DNA of 43,797 nucleotides from an uncultured Pseudomonadota bacterium (GTDB lineage: Bacteria > Myxococcota_A > UBA796 > SXON01). The position numbers and the translations under genes are program-made. Numbering within the stretch: the first letter of the stretch is position 1; each line of letters begins with the position of its first letter. The DNA lies in contig CAJBVW010000050.1 of assembly GCA_903959175.1 (NCBI GenBank), positions 1 to 43,797 on the forward strand, written 5' to 3'. This document shows, one piece after another, positions 16,170-23,317 of the stretch. The notes beneath the pieces are model-generated. The model searched no databases. It saw only the letters and a program-made list of their open reading frames with translations, and had not been told where the DNA came from.

Positions 16170-16565
16170 ATGACCCCCGCTGAGATCGAACGTGTCCGCC
16201 GCCGCCTGACCGAGCTGCGCGCCGAAGTAGAAGGCGCCGGCGCCGTCGCCGTCCGCGCTGAAGACATCGGCCCCGTCCCCAGCGCGGCGGACGAGGACGA
16301 GGCCCCCTTCCGCGAGATGGACCAATCCATCGCCAGCAGCCGCAACCGCGTCCGCGCGGACCAGCTCCTCCGCATCGTGGACGCCGAGCGCCGCCTGGAG
16401 GAGGATCCCGACAGCTTCGGCCTCTGCGCCAAGTGCGAGGAGGAGATCCCTCCCCGCCGGCTCGAGCTGCTGCCGTTCGTGCGCTACTGCGTCTCCTGCC
16501 AGTCGGCCGCCGAGAGCAAGTCCGCGAAGCCCGTCCGCAAGAAGGTCATGGACTACCACGAGTAG
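16170..16565 (+). CDS. DksA/TraR-family zinc-finger protein
   Basis: A 131-aa protein with the C4 zinc finger of the DksA/TraR family: C86 and C89 ('LCAKC') paired with C107 and C110 ('YCVSC'), followed by a basic C-terminus. The N-terminal two thirds is helical and could form the coiled-coil hairpin that enters the RNA polymerase secondary channel. The D-x-x-D-x-A tip motif of E. coli DksA is not evident, so it may be a DksA paralogue with a different effect on transcription. It starts 15 nt after the lamin-tail gene. Its last 20 nt overlap the convergent gene at 16546-16758. Confidence 0.8.
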   Translation: MTPAEIERVRRRLTELRAEVEGAGAVAVRAEDIGPVPSAADEDEAPFREMDQSIASSRNRVRADQLLRIVDAERRLEEDPDSFGLCAKCEEEIPPRRLELLPFVRYCVSCQSAAESKSAKPVRKKVMDYHE

Positions 16566-16758
16566 TCGGGGTCTCCTCCACCCCCGCGCGAGGGAGGCTG
16601 GCGACCTGGAGCGTCGTCGTCTCGCGCATCCCTTCGACCTGCGGGATGCGGTTGTTGCGCCACAGGAGCCACCCCACGACGACCAGCAGGATGCCGAGCC
16701 CGACGATCCAAGGGAGGATGTTGCCCCTGGGCCGCTGTTCGATGTCGATGTTCGCCAC
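16546..16758 (-). CDS. Small single-pass membrane protein
   Basis: A 70-aa protein: a short polar N-terminus, one strong membrane segment (about 15-32, 'ILPWIVGLGILLVVVGWLLW') and a polar tail of about 37 residues. The GTG at 16758 is chosen because GGAGG lies 9 nt upstream; the longer upstream frame is Arg-rich and has no such signal. It lies downstream of the CsbD-like gene on the same strand, separated by a hairpin, so the two may form a stress-related operon. The 3' end overlaps the convergent DksA-like gene. Confidence 0.65.
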   Translation of the reverse strand: MANIDIEQRPRGNILPWIVGLGILLVVVGWLLWRNNRIPQVEGMRETTTLQVASLPRAGVEETPTTRGSP

Positions 16759-16846
16759 GGTAGTGCGCCTCCGTGCTGCCCTCACTAGGCACCGGGGGCC
16801 GGCGAGCCTGCGGCGCCCGGGCGCGGCTGGCAAGACGTGACAGGGT

Positions 16847-16875
16847 GGGAGGCCCGGCGCGGGGCCGAGCCTCCC
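16847..16875 (-). terminator. GC hairpin downstream of CsbD gene
   Basis: A 7-bp perfect stem (GGGAGGC / GCCTCCC) with possible further pairing inside, starting 10 nt after the CsbD-like stop codon. It has no T-run. It could end or reduce transcription into the small membrane-protein gene. Confidence 0.4.
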
Positions 16876-16884
16876 GGCGCCACG

Positions 16885-17160
16885 CTAGTGCTTGTCGCCC
16901 TTGCGCGGGGTGGCGGTGCCGCCGCCGGGCGCGCCGGCGCGGTCCTTGTTCGGGCTGGCCGGGCCCATCTTCGCGGTGAAGTCGGTGAGCTTCTGCTCGG
17001 CGATGTCGCGGGAGTAGCCGTAGCGCTCCTGCAACTTCCCGAGGAACTGATCGCGGCGGCCGTCGATCTTCTCGAGGTCGTCGTCGGTCAGCTTCGCGAA
17101 GGTCTCGCGAACCGAGGTCGTGTACTGTTTCCAGTTGGTCTGGATGCGGTCCCAATTCAT
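16885..17160 (-). CDS. CsbD-like stress-response protein
   Basis: A 91-aa protein. Its first 60 residues follow the CsbD pattern: 'MNWDRIQTNWKQ' at the start, then 'KLTDDDLEKIDGRRDQFLGK' and 'QERYGYSRDIAEQKLTDF'. CsbD-type proteins are small, abundant and induced by general stress; their biochemical function is not known. The tail is Gly/Pro/Lys-rich and probably disordered. AGGAG lies 6 nt before the ATG. A sigma-70-like promoter sits at 17220-17247. Confidence 0.85.
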   Translation of the reverse strand: MNWDRIQTNWKQYTTSVRETFAKLTDDDLEKIDGRRDQFLGKLQERYGYSRDIAEQKLTDFTAKMGPASPNKDRAGAPGGGTATPRKGDKH

Positions 17161-17219
17161 GGTGAGCTCCTGGTCGAGGGGTGGCGGGGAAAGCCGAGCC
17201 GGTTGAGCTTGGCACGGTA

Positions 17220-17247
17220 CTTTTAGGGTCCGCCCCTCGGGAGTCAA
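17220..17247 (-). promoter_or_regulatory. Sigma-70-like promoter for CsbD gene
   Basis: On the minus strand TTGACT (17247-17242), a 16-nt spacer, then TAAAAG (17225-17220). This would start transcription about 50 nt before the CsbD-like ATG. The region is distinctly richer in A/T than its surroundings. Confidence 0.5.
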
Positions 17248-17389
17248 CGGCCCCCGATGACTCTATTTTCAGCCTCTACGCTCGCTTTTTTCGATCCACG
17301 GACACGTCCGGACCCCATCCGCGGCGCGGCCCTCCCGGTGGACGCCGAACGGGGCCGCCGCTTACGTGCGCGCCGCCACGAGCGTGTCG

Positions 17390-18286
17390 ATGTCCTTCCG
17401 GCCCCCCTTCCGCCCGCGGCGTCGCCGCAACCCCGAGCCCCTCGCCGTCCTCGCGCAGGGAGAGCACTGGATCGTCGTCGCGAAGCCGCCGTCGCTGCTC
17501 GTGCACCGCTCCGAGATGTTGCCGGGCGCCGAGGCCGCGCTGCAGGTCGTCCGCGACCAGGTGGGCAAGCACGTCTACCCCATCCACCGCCTGGATCGGC
17601 CCGCCTCCGGCTGCCTCCTCTTCGCCACGACCCAGGAGTGGGCCGGCCCGCTCTCCGCGGCGATGTCCAGCGCGGACGCCCAGAAGACCTACCTCGCCTT
17701 CGTCCGCGGGGCGTTCAAGGCCGACGGCCCGGTGGTGATCGACCGCCCGATGAAGGACGACAACGGCATCCCGCGCGAGGCCTCCTCCACCGTGTGGTGC
17801 CTCGGCCGCAGCGACGACCCGCGCTGCTCGCTCCTCAAGGTCCAGCCGCAGACCGGCCGCTACCACCAGGTGCGCCGCCACGTTCGGGACCTGATGCACC
17901 CCATCATCGGCGACACCGACCACGGCGACAGCAAGGTCAACCGCTGGTGGCGCGAGAACGGCGGCGTGACCCGCCTCGGCCTGCACTGCGCGTCCCTCTC
18001 GCTCGCCCTCCCCGACGGCACCCGCGTCGACGCGGTCTCCCCGCTCTTCGAGGACCACCACCGCGTGTGGTCGACCATGCCCTGGTGGGCCGACGCCGTC
18101 GCCGCGTTCCCCTCCCTCGCCCTGCCCCCGCTGCCCCTGCGCGAGACGGACGACGTGCGCTCCCCCGCCCCCTACGTCGAGGGCGCGGCCCCCGAGGCCG
18201 ACGAACCCGATGACGCCGACGCGGGCGACGACCCCGATCTGCTCGACGACAGCGCGCTCCTGGGCCTCTCGCTGACCGAGGAGTAG
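17390..18286 (+). CDS. truC: tRNA pseudouridine synthase C (RluA family)
   Basis: A 298-aa enzyme of the RluA pseudouridine synthase family, closest in pattern to TruC, which makes pseudouridine-65 in tRNA. The catalytic motif HRLDR is present (D69), preceded by 'VRDQVGKHVY', and 'KPPSLLVHRS' lies near the N-terminus. 'PQTGRYHQVRRH' and 'HPIIGDTDHGD' match TruC rather than RluC/D. No S4 domain is present, as expected. The N-terminus has an Arg-rich stretch. The last 40 residues are an acidic tail absent from E. coli TruC. I chose the ATG at 17390; a GTG at 17366 is possible. The tesB gene starts 3 nt after the stop. Confidence 0.85.
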   Translation: MSFRPPFRPRRRRNPEPLAVLAQGEHWIVVAKPPSLLVHRSEMLPGAEAALQVVRDQVGKHVYPIHRLDRPASGCLLFATTQEWAGPLSAAMSSADAQKTYLAFVRGAFKADGPVVIDRPMKDDNGIPREASSTVWCLGRSDDPRCSLLKVQPQTGRYHQVRRHVRDLMHPIIGDTDHGDSKVNRWWRENGGVTRLGLHCASLSLALPDGTRVDAVSPLFEDHHRVWSTMPWWADAVAAFPSLALPPLPLRETDDVRSPAPYVEGAAPEADEPDDADAGDDPDLLDDSALLGLSLTEE

Positions 18287-18289
18287 ACG

Positions 18290-19156
18290 ATGCGCGACAC
18301 CCTCTCGGAGCTGCTCACCCTCCTCCGCCTCGAGCGGATCGAGGAGCGCCTCTTCCGCGGCCAGAGCCAGGACCTCGGCTGGGGCTCCGTGTTCGGCGGA
18401 CAGGTGCTCGGGCAGGCGCTCTCCGCCGCCGCCCAGACCGTGCCGGGCGAGCGCCCCGTCCACTCGCTGCACGCCTACTTCCTGCGCCAAGGGGACGCCC
18501 GGCGCCCCATCGTCTACGAGGTCGACCCCATCCGGGACGGCGCCAGCTTCACCACGCGGCGCGTCGTCGCCGTGCAGGGCGGGCACGCGATCTTCACCCT
18601 GGCGTCGAGCTTCCAGGTGGAGGAGCCCGGGCTGGAGCACTCCGCCGGCATGCCCGACGTGCCCGGCCCCGAGGGCCTCCTCTCCGAGCTCGACATGGCC
18701 CGGAAGTACGAGGCCAACATCCCCGAGCCGCTCCGCGCGATGGCGCTGGCCGACCGCCCGATCGAGATCCGCCCGGTCCAACGCTTCGATCTCCTCAACC
18801 CGAAGGTCGCGCCGCCGCGCCGCCAGCTCTGGTACCGCGCCACCGGCCGCCTCCCGGACGATCCCGCCGTCCACCGCTACCTGCTCGCGTACGCCTCGGA
18901 CTTCAACTTCCTCATCACGGCGATGCTGCCGCACGGCGTGAGCTGGCTGACGCCCGGCCTCCAGGTCGCGAGCCTCGACCACGCGATGTGGTTCCACCGC
19001 CCGTTCCGCATGGACGACTGGTTGCTCTACGACGTGGAGTCGCCGTCGGCAGGCGGAGCACGCGGGCTGGTGTTCGGGCGCTTCTACACCCGGGACGGGC
19101 AGCTCGTGGCGAGCGTGACGCAGGAAGGGTTGATGCGGGATCGGCGCGGGGCCTGA
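18290..19156 (+). CDS. tesB: Acyl-CoA thioesterase II
   Basis: A 288-aa double-hotdog thioesterase that hydrolyses acyl-CoA to free fatty acid and CoA in the cytoplasm. The length and numbering match E. coli TesB closely: the catalytic residues fall at D204 ('YASDFNFL'), S228 (Thr in E. coli) and Q278 ('VTQEGLMR'). 'LGWGSVFGGQVLGQAL' and 'VHSLHAYFLRQGD' are typical N-terminal motifs. GAGGAG for this start lies within the end of truC, 6 nt before the ATG, so the two are an operon. Confidence 0.93.
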   Translation: MRDTLSELLTLLRLERIEERLFRGQSQDLGWGSVFGGQVLGQALSAAAQTVPGERPVHSLHAYFLRQGDARRPIVYEVDPIRDGASFTTRRVVAVQGGHAIFTLASSFQVEEPGLEHSAGMPDVPGPEGLLSELDMARKYEANIPEPLRAMALADRPIEIRPVQRFDLLNPKVAPPRRQLWYRATGRLPDDPAVHRYLLAYASDFNFLITAMLPHGVSWLTPGLQVASLDHAMWFHRPFRMDDWLLYDVESPSAGGARGLVFGRFYTRDGQLVASVTQEGLMRDRRGA

Positions 19157-19216
19157 ACCGAAGGGGCTGCGCTGGCCGCCCCGCTACCCTTCGTAGATCC
19201 CGCGCTACCCTTTCGG

Positions 19217-19241
19217 CGGGGACGCCCCGCCCGAGTCCCCG
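19217..19241 (+). terminator. Hairpin after tesB
   Basis: A 7-bp inverted repeat (CGGGGAC / GTCCCCG) in the 129-nt gap between tesB and the DUF218 gene, without a T-run. Just before it, the 10-mer CGCTACCCTT occurs twice (19180s and 19204), an unexplained short direct repeat. Confidence 0.3.
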
Positions 19242-19285
19242 TCCGGGCGTTCGGGCCCGGCACGCCGCTTGCTGTCGCCCTCCGC

Positions 19286-19852
19286 ATGCGCCCCCACCGG
19301 TACCTGCTCGCCGCCGCCCTCCTCGTCCTCTCGCACGCCGGCTGGCTCGTCGCCGATGGCCTCACGGACGACGCGCAGCCCGCCGACGTCGCGGTCGTGC
19401 TCGGCACCACCGCCAACCCCGACGGCACGCTCTCGCCGCGCCTGGAGGCCCGCACAGGGGCCGCGCTGGCCCTCTACGAGCAGCAGCGGGTGCGCCGCAT
19501 CCTGGTCAGCGGCGCGACCGGCGAGGAAGGCGTCAACGAGGCGCAGGCGATGGCGGACTGGCTCGTTGCGCACGGCGTACCGCGCCGGCACGTGCTCGTA
19601 GACGCCGAGGGCTGGAACACCTGGGAGACGGCCCTCCACACGCGCCAGCTCCTCGACGAGGCGGGCTACTCCACCGTGGTCGCGGTCAGCAGCTACTACC
19701 ACCTGCCGCGCACGCGGATGGCGCTGGAGCACGCAGGGGTCGACGTGGTCGGCACGCAGAAGGCCGCGCTCTTGTGGGAGCCGCGGGAGGCGTACTCGAT
19801 CCTGCGGGAGGTCGCCGCGACGTACGCGTACCTGCTCCAGGATCGGGCCTAG
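19286..19852 (+). CDS. DUF218 (YdcF/SanA-like) membrane-anchored protein
   Basis: A 188-aa protein with an N-terminal hydrophobic anchor (about 6-24) followed by the DUF218 fold: 'ADVAVVLGTTANPDGTLSPRLEAR', 'RRILVSGATGEEGVNEAQAMADWL', 'NTWETALHTRQLL', 'VVAVSSYYHLPRTRMALEHAG'. SanA and related proteins are linked to envelope barrier function and peptidoglycan or glycan metabolism, but no reaction is established. Downstream of tesB on the same strand; the end is 7 nt from the convergent lapA. Confidence 0.88.
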   Translation: MRPHRYLLAAALLVLSHAGWLVADGLTDDAQPADVAVVLGTTANPDGTLSPRLEARTGAALALYEQQRVRRILVSGATGEEGVNEAQAMADWLVAHGVPRRHVLVDAEGWNTWETALHTRQLLDEAGYSTVVAVSSYYHLPRTRMALEHAGVDVVGTQKAALLWEPREAYSILREVAATYAYLLQDRA

Positions 19853-19859
19853 CGCCGAG

Positions 19860-20156
19860 CTACGTCCCCGCCCAAGGGTCCTTGGCCCGCGGCGCCGCCA
19901 TCGCGATCTCCTGCTCGAGCTGCCGCACCTTTCGCGAGAGGCTCGACGCGCGGACGGCAAACCACCCGCCCGCGAGCAGGAGCCCGCCGACGAAGGAGCT
20001 CCACATCAGGAGCGGCACGCCCACGGGGCTGCGGAGCTTCCAGGCGGCGACGTACAGATCGAGCTGCAACGGCGCGCGGAAGCTGCTGTTCTGGAGAGTG
20101 AACGCGGTCAGGACCACCGCGACGAGCACGACGAGCACAAGCCATACCCACCGCAT
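19860..20156 (-). CDS. lapA: LapA-domain (DUF1049) inner-membrane protein
   Basis: A 98-aa protein with two membrane segments (about 4-20 and 48-65) around 'FTLQNSSFRAPLQLDLYVAAWKLRSPVGVPLLMW', then a basic coiled-coil-like tail. This is the LapA/DUF1049 layout. In E. coli LapA (YciS) works with LapB to control LPS synthesis through LpxC stability, and lapA lies downstream of rpsA-ihfB. Here it also follows rpsA, without ihfB. GGAGG is 5 nt before the ATG at 20156. No LapB-type TPR gene is nearby. The family is clear; a LapB-linked role is inferred. Confidence 0.8.
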   Translation of the reverse strand: MRWVWLVLVVLVAVVLTAFTLQNSSFRAPLQLDLYVAAWKLRSPVGVPLLMWSSFVGGLLLAGGWFAVRASSLSRKVRQLEQEIAMAAPRAKDPWAGT

Positions 20157-20176
20157 GTCCGCCTCCGAAAGCAGGA

Positions 20177-20215
20177 ACGGCCCGCCCCCCGTTGTCGCCA
20201 ACAGGGACGGGCCGT
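20177..20215 (-). terminator. Long hairpin downstream of rpsA
   Basis: An 8-bp outer stem (ACGGCCCG / CGGGCCGT) encloses an inner CCC-GTTG / CAAC-a-GGG stem. On the minus strand it is followed by a T-rich TTCCTGCTTT. It lies between the rpsA stop and the lapA start, so it probably ends or attenuates rpsA transcription ahead of lapA. Confidence 0.55.
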
Positions 20216-20292
20216 CCTTCAGGTACCACCTTCCGCCGCGCGAGGCGAGCGGAGGGTGATGACGCGCCGCGAGGGCGACGCGCCGGGGCTAC

Positions 20293-22017
20293 CTACTCGC
20301 CGCGTTCGCGCATGCGACGGGAGAGGTCACCCATGATGTCGCCGAGGCGGGCGCTCGAGTCGCCCTGCTTGCGGAGGACTTCCTTGATGTCGCCACCCTT
20401 CGCGCGATCCGCCGCCGACTTCTCGGAGAGGCTGACCTTGCGGTCGTGCGCGTCGATGTTGATGATCTCGGCGCTGATCTCCTGGCCGTCGGCGTACGCC
20501 GTCTGCCAGTCGCCGGTGCTCGAGCCGAGCTCGGAGTGGTGCACGAGGCCTTCCACGCCGTCCTCGAGCTCCACGAACACGCCGAAGTCGGCCTTGTGGA
20601 CGACCTTGCCGTTGATGACCTGGCCCAGGTAGTACCGGGAGGGCACGGAGAGCCAGGGATCCTCGGAGAGCTGCTTGATGCCGAGGCTGAAGCGCTCGTT
20701 GTCCACGTCGATGTTGAGGACGCGGGCCTCGACTTCGTCACCCTTCTGGAACTTGTCCGAGGGGTGCTTGACGCGCTGGCCCCAGCTCATGTCCGAGATG
20801 TGGACGAGGCCGTCGATCCCCTCTTCGATGCCGATGAAGACGCCGAAGTCGGTGATGTTGCGGACGCGACCGCGCACGATGGTACCGACCGGGTACTTCT
20901 CGGCGATGAGCTCCCAGGGGTTCGGCTCGAGCTGGCGCATGCCGAGGCTGATGCGCTTGTTGTCGAGGTCGATCCCGAGGACCTTGGCCTCGACCACGTC
21001 GGCCTGGTTGACCAGCTTCGACGGGTTCTTGATGCGCTTGTTCCAGGTCATCTCGGAGATGTGGACCAGGCCCTCGATGCCGTCCTCGAGCTCGACGAAG
21101 GCGCCGTAGTCCACGATGGAGACGACCTTGCCGCGGACGATGGCGCCCACCGGGTACTTGTACTCGGCGTCCTCCCACGGGTCGGGGCGGATCTGCTTGT
21201 AGCCGAGGCTGACGCGCTGGGAATCCTCGTCGAACTTGAGGATCTTGACTTCGATCTGGGCGCCCACCTCGAAGATCTCGCTGGGGTGCTGGATGCGCCC
21301 GTAGCTCATGTCCGTGATGTGGAGGAGGCCGTCGATGCCGCCGAGGTCCACGAAGGCGCCGTAGTCGGTGATGTTCTTGATCGTGCCCATCATGATGGCG
21401 CCGACCTTGAGCGACTTGAGGGTCTCGCTCTTCTTGTCTTCGCGCTCGCGCTCGAGGAGCACGCGGCGGGACAGCACGATGTTCCCGCGCTTCTTGTTGA
21501 ACTTGATGATCTTGAAGTCGTGGGTCTCGCCGATGAGGCGGTCGAGGTTCTTGACCGGGCGCAGGTCGACCTGGCTGCCGGGGAGGAACGCCTTGACGCC
21601 GATGTCGACCGCGAGGCCGCCCTTGACGCGGGAGATGATGGCGCCGCGGACGGTCTCGTCCTTCTCGACGGCCTTGGAGATCTCGTCCCAGGCCTTCATG
21701 AGGTCGGCCTTCTCCTTGGAGAGCTCCAGGAGGCCGTCTTCTTCGCCCATCTGGTCGAGGTACACGTCGACCGTGTCGCCGACCTTGACCGTCAGCTCGC
21801 CGGCATCGTTCGTGAACTCGCGGCGGTTGATCACGCCTTCGGCCTTGTAGCCGATGTCCACGGTGACCATCTCGTCGCCGATCTCGATGATGGTGCCCTT
21901 GACGACGCTCTGCTCACGGACGGAGCGGTTGCCGAGGTAGTCGTCGAAGAAGCTCTTGAAGTCGTCGCGCTCGATCTGGTCGAGAGGGGCGTCGAGGTCG
22001 ATGGTCAGGTTGCTCAT
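20293..22017 (-). CDS. rpsA: 30S ribosomal protein S1
   Basis: A 574-aa protein with six S1 (OB-fold) domains, like E. coli S1 (557 aa). The repeats begin with 'GTIIEIGDEMVTVDIGYKAEG' and 'GGLAVDIGVKAFLPGSQVD', which bind the ribosome through S2. Four RNA-binding copies of the form 'G.V..I.D.GAFV.L..GI.GL.H.S.M' follow. S1 brings mRNA to the 30S subunit. No Shine-Dalgarno sequence precedes the ATG (the leader there reads ATCAAAAGCTTC), as is known for autoregulated rpsA genes. A promoter candidate is at 22171-22199, giving a leader of about 145 nt. Confidence 0.97.
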   Translation of the reverse strand: MSNLTIDLDAPLDQIERDDFKSFFDDYLGNRSVREQSVVKGTIIEIGDEMVTVDIGYKAEGVINRREFTNDAGELTVKVGDTVDVYLDQMGEEDGLLELSKEKADLMKAWDEISKAVEKDETVRGAIISRVKGGLAVDIGVKAFLPGSQVDLRPVKNLDRLIGETHDFKIIKFNKKRGNIVLSRRVLLEREREDKKSETLKSLKVGAIMMGTIKNITDYGAFVDLGGIDGLLHITDMSYGRIQHPSEIFEVGAQIEVKILKFDEDSQRVSLGYKQIRPDPWEDAEYKYPVGAIVRGKVVSIVDYGAFVELEDGIEGLVHISEMTWNKRIKNPSKLVNQADVVEAKVLGIDLDNKRISLGMRQLEPNPWELIAEKYPVGTIVRGRVRNITDFGVFIGIEEGIDGLVHISDMSWGQRVKHPSDKFQKGDEVEARVLNIDVDNERFSLGIKQLSEDPWLSVPSRYYLGQVINGKVVHKADFGVFVELEDGVEGLVHHSELGSSTGDWQTAYADGQEISAEIINIDAHDRKVSLSEKSAADRAKGGDIKEVLRKQGDSSARLGDIMGDLSRRMRERGE

Positions 22018-22170
22018 GAAGCTTTTGATCCGCGCCGGCTCGGCCGGCGGACGTGGGAGCGAGGAGGAGGGTTGCTAAGCGGCCCGGCTCTCGACGTGAG
22101 AACCGACCTCGATACGTGGCACATCCTCATTTTGCGCCACGACCGACACCCGTACATCACGGGGAGGCGG

Positions 22171-22199
22171 GATCTATCCCAGCGCACACCGCCCGTCAA
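22171..22199 (-). promoter_or_regulatory. Sigma-70-like promoter for rpsA
   Basis: On the minus strand TTGACG (22199-22194), a 17-nt spacer, and TAGATC (22176-22171). The -35 element is good and the -10 is weak (3 of 6). The 229-nt gap between the SGNH gene and rpsA holds this element and an A/T-richer stretch near 22130; nothing else was recognised in it. Confidence 0.45.
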
Positions 22200-22246
22200 G
22201 GGCTCCCGCGGGCCGACGCCGGCCGATTCGCCGCCCCCTTCGTCGC

Positions 22247-23317
22247 CTACCGGAGCCGCTCGGCCACCCGCGCGGTGAACGTCTCCGCCCCCTTCGCGGA
22301 CAGGTGGTCGAAGTCGGTGAAGGACGCGGCCTCGTCTTCGGCGAAGGCGTCCGTGGCGTCGTAGACCACGACCGGCGAGGGGGCGCGCGCCGCGATCGCC
22401 TCGACGGCAGCGCGCAGATCGGCGCGGTAGCCGGCGGGGATGGCGTCGCGCATGCGGGCGCGCACCGGCGGGAGCAGCAGGACCGTGCGCTCGGCGCCGG
22501 CGGCCGCGATCGTGCGCTCCAGCACGCCGAGGCAGAGCGCGCTCGGCTCGGGCACCCAGGCCTCGAGCGGCCCCCCGAGAAGGAAGCGACGGCGCTTCGC
22601 GATGCGCTCGTCGGTGAGGTCCGGCACGGGCTCGCCCTCCCAGCGCGCGGGCGGCGAGAAGCCGTGGAGGATCCCCGGGAGATCGGCGAGGAGCCTCAGG
22701 GCGTGCACGGGGTTCTTGGCGTGGTCCACGAGGTCTCGGCGGCGCCCCGCGGACATGATCCAGCGGTGCGGCAGCCAGCCCATCGCGACGTCGGGCGCGA
22801 GCTCCGCGTCGGGGCCCTGGACCGCGCGCTCCGCCTCCCACCACGCGACCCGGAGCGGGATGCCGTGGAGCGCCGGACGCGCGCAGCCCACGGTATCGAA
22901 CAACAGAGGGGAGACCTCGATCACGAGGTGGGTGAGCCCCGGCGCCGCGGGGCTGGAGCCTAGCATGCGGGGGTAGCTGCGCGGGATGGAGGACGGCTCC
23001 ACGGCGTGCCGCGCGACGCGGGCCCAGGCGTGGCCGGTCGCCTCTGCGAGCGCGTAGACGTCGAGGTCCAGGCCCATCTGGGAGCTGCCGAGGACGACGC
23101 CCTGCACCGGGCCCTCGCCCGCGGGGAGGTCTCCGTTCCAGAAGGCGTCGCTGTCCGGGCAGTGGGGCTCGTGGGCCGAAAAAGCGGCCCACAGGCCGAT
23201 CGGCGCCACGACCAGCACCAGCGCGAGCCCCGTCAGCCACGCCAGGAGCGCGCGGACGCCCGACGGCGCCGCCACCGGGGCCGGGGCCTCAGAAGTTGAA
23301 GTAAATGAACGGGGCAT
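22247..23317 (-). CDS. SGNH-hydrolase-like acyltransferase partner of MBOAT
   Basis: A 356-aa protein with one N-terminal membrane segment (about 25-50) and a large periplasmic part. It has the SGNH pattern: 'GVVLGSSQMGLD' with the candidate nucleophile S78 (or S79) and a C-terminal 'DFDHLSAKG' giving the D335-x-x-H338 pair. This is the layout of DltD/AlgJ/AlgX/PatB-type proteins, which transfer acyl groups delivered by an MBOAT channel protein to an exported glycan or peptidoglycan. The start at 23317 lies inside the end of the MBOAT gene (29-nt overlap), which strongly links the two. No enzymatic substrate can be read from sequence. Confidence 0.75.
   Translation of the reverse strand: MPRSFTSTSEAPAPVAAPSGVRALLAWLTGLALVLVVAPIGLWAAFSAHEPHCPDSDAFWNGDLPAGEGPVQGVVLGSSQMGLDLDVYALAEATGHAWARVARHAVEPSSIPRSYPRMLGSSPAAPGLTHLVIEVSPLLFDTVGCARPALHGIPLRVAWWEAERAVQGPDAELAPDVAMGWLPHRWIMSAGRRRDLVDHAKNPVHALRLLADLPGILHGFSPPARWEGEPVPDLTDERIAKRRRFLLGGPLEAWVPEPSALCLGVLERTIAAAGAERTVLLLPPVRARMRDAIPAGYRADLRAAVEAIAARAPSPVVVYDATDAFAEDEAASFTDFDHLSAKGAETFTARVAERLR

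Noticed and set aside
17209-17225. Sigma-54-like site TTGGCACGGTACTTTTA before truC
   Set aside because: The -24 half fits, but the -12 half lacks the essential GC, and the same bases serve as the -10 of the better sigma-70-like promoter on the other strand.
17283-17290. T-run as a terminator
   Set aside because: There is no stem before it on the plus strand, and no plus-strand gene ends nearby.
20446-22278. Plus-strand 610-aa open frame rich in Asp, Val, Leu and His
   Set aside because: It is antisense to rpsA, whose six S1 domains are unmistakable.
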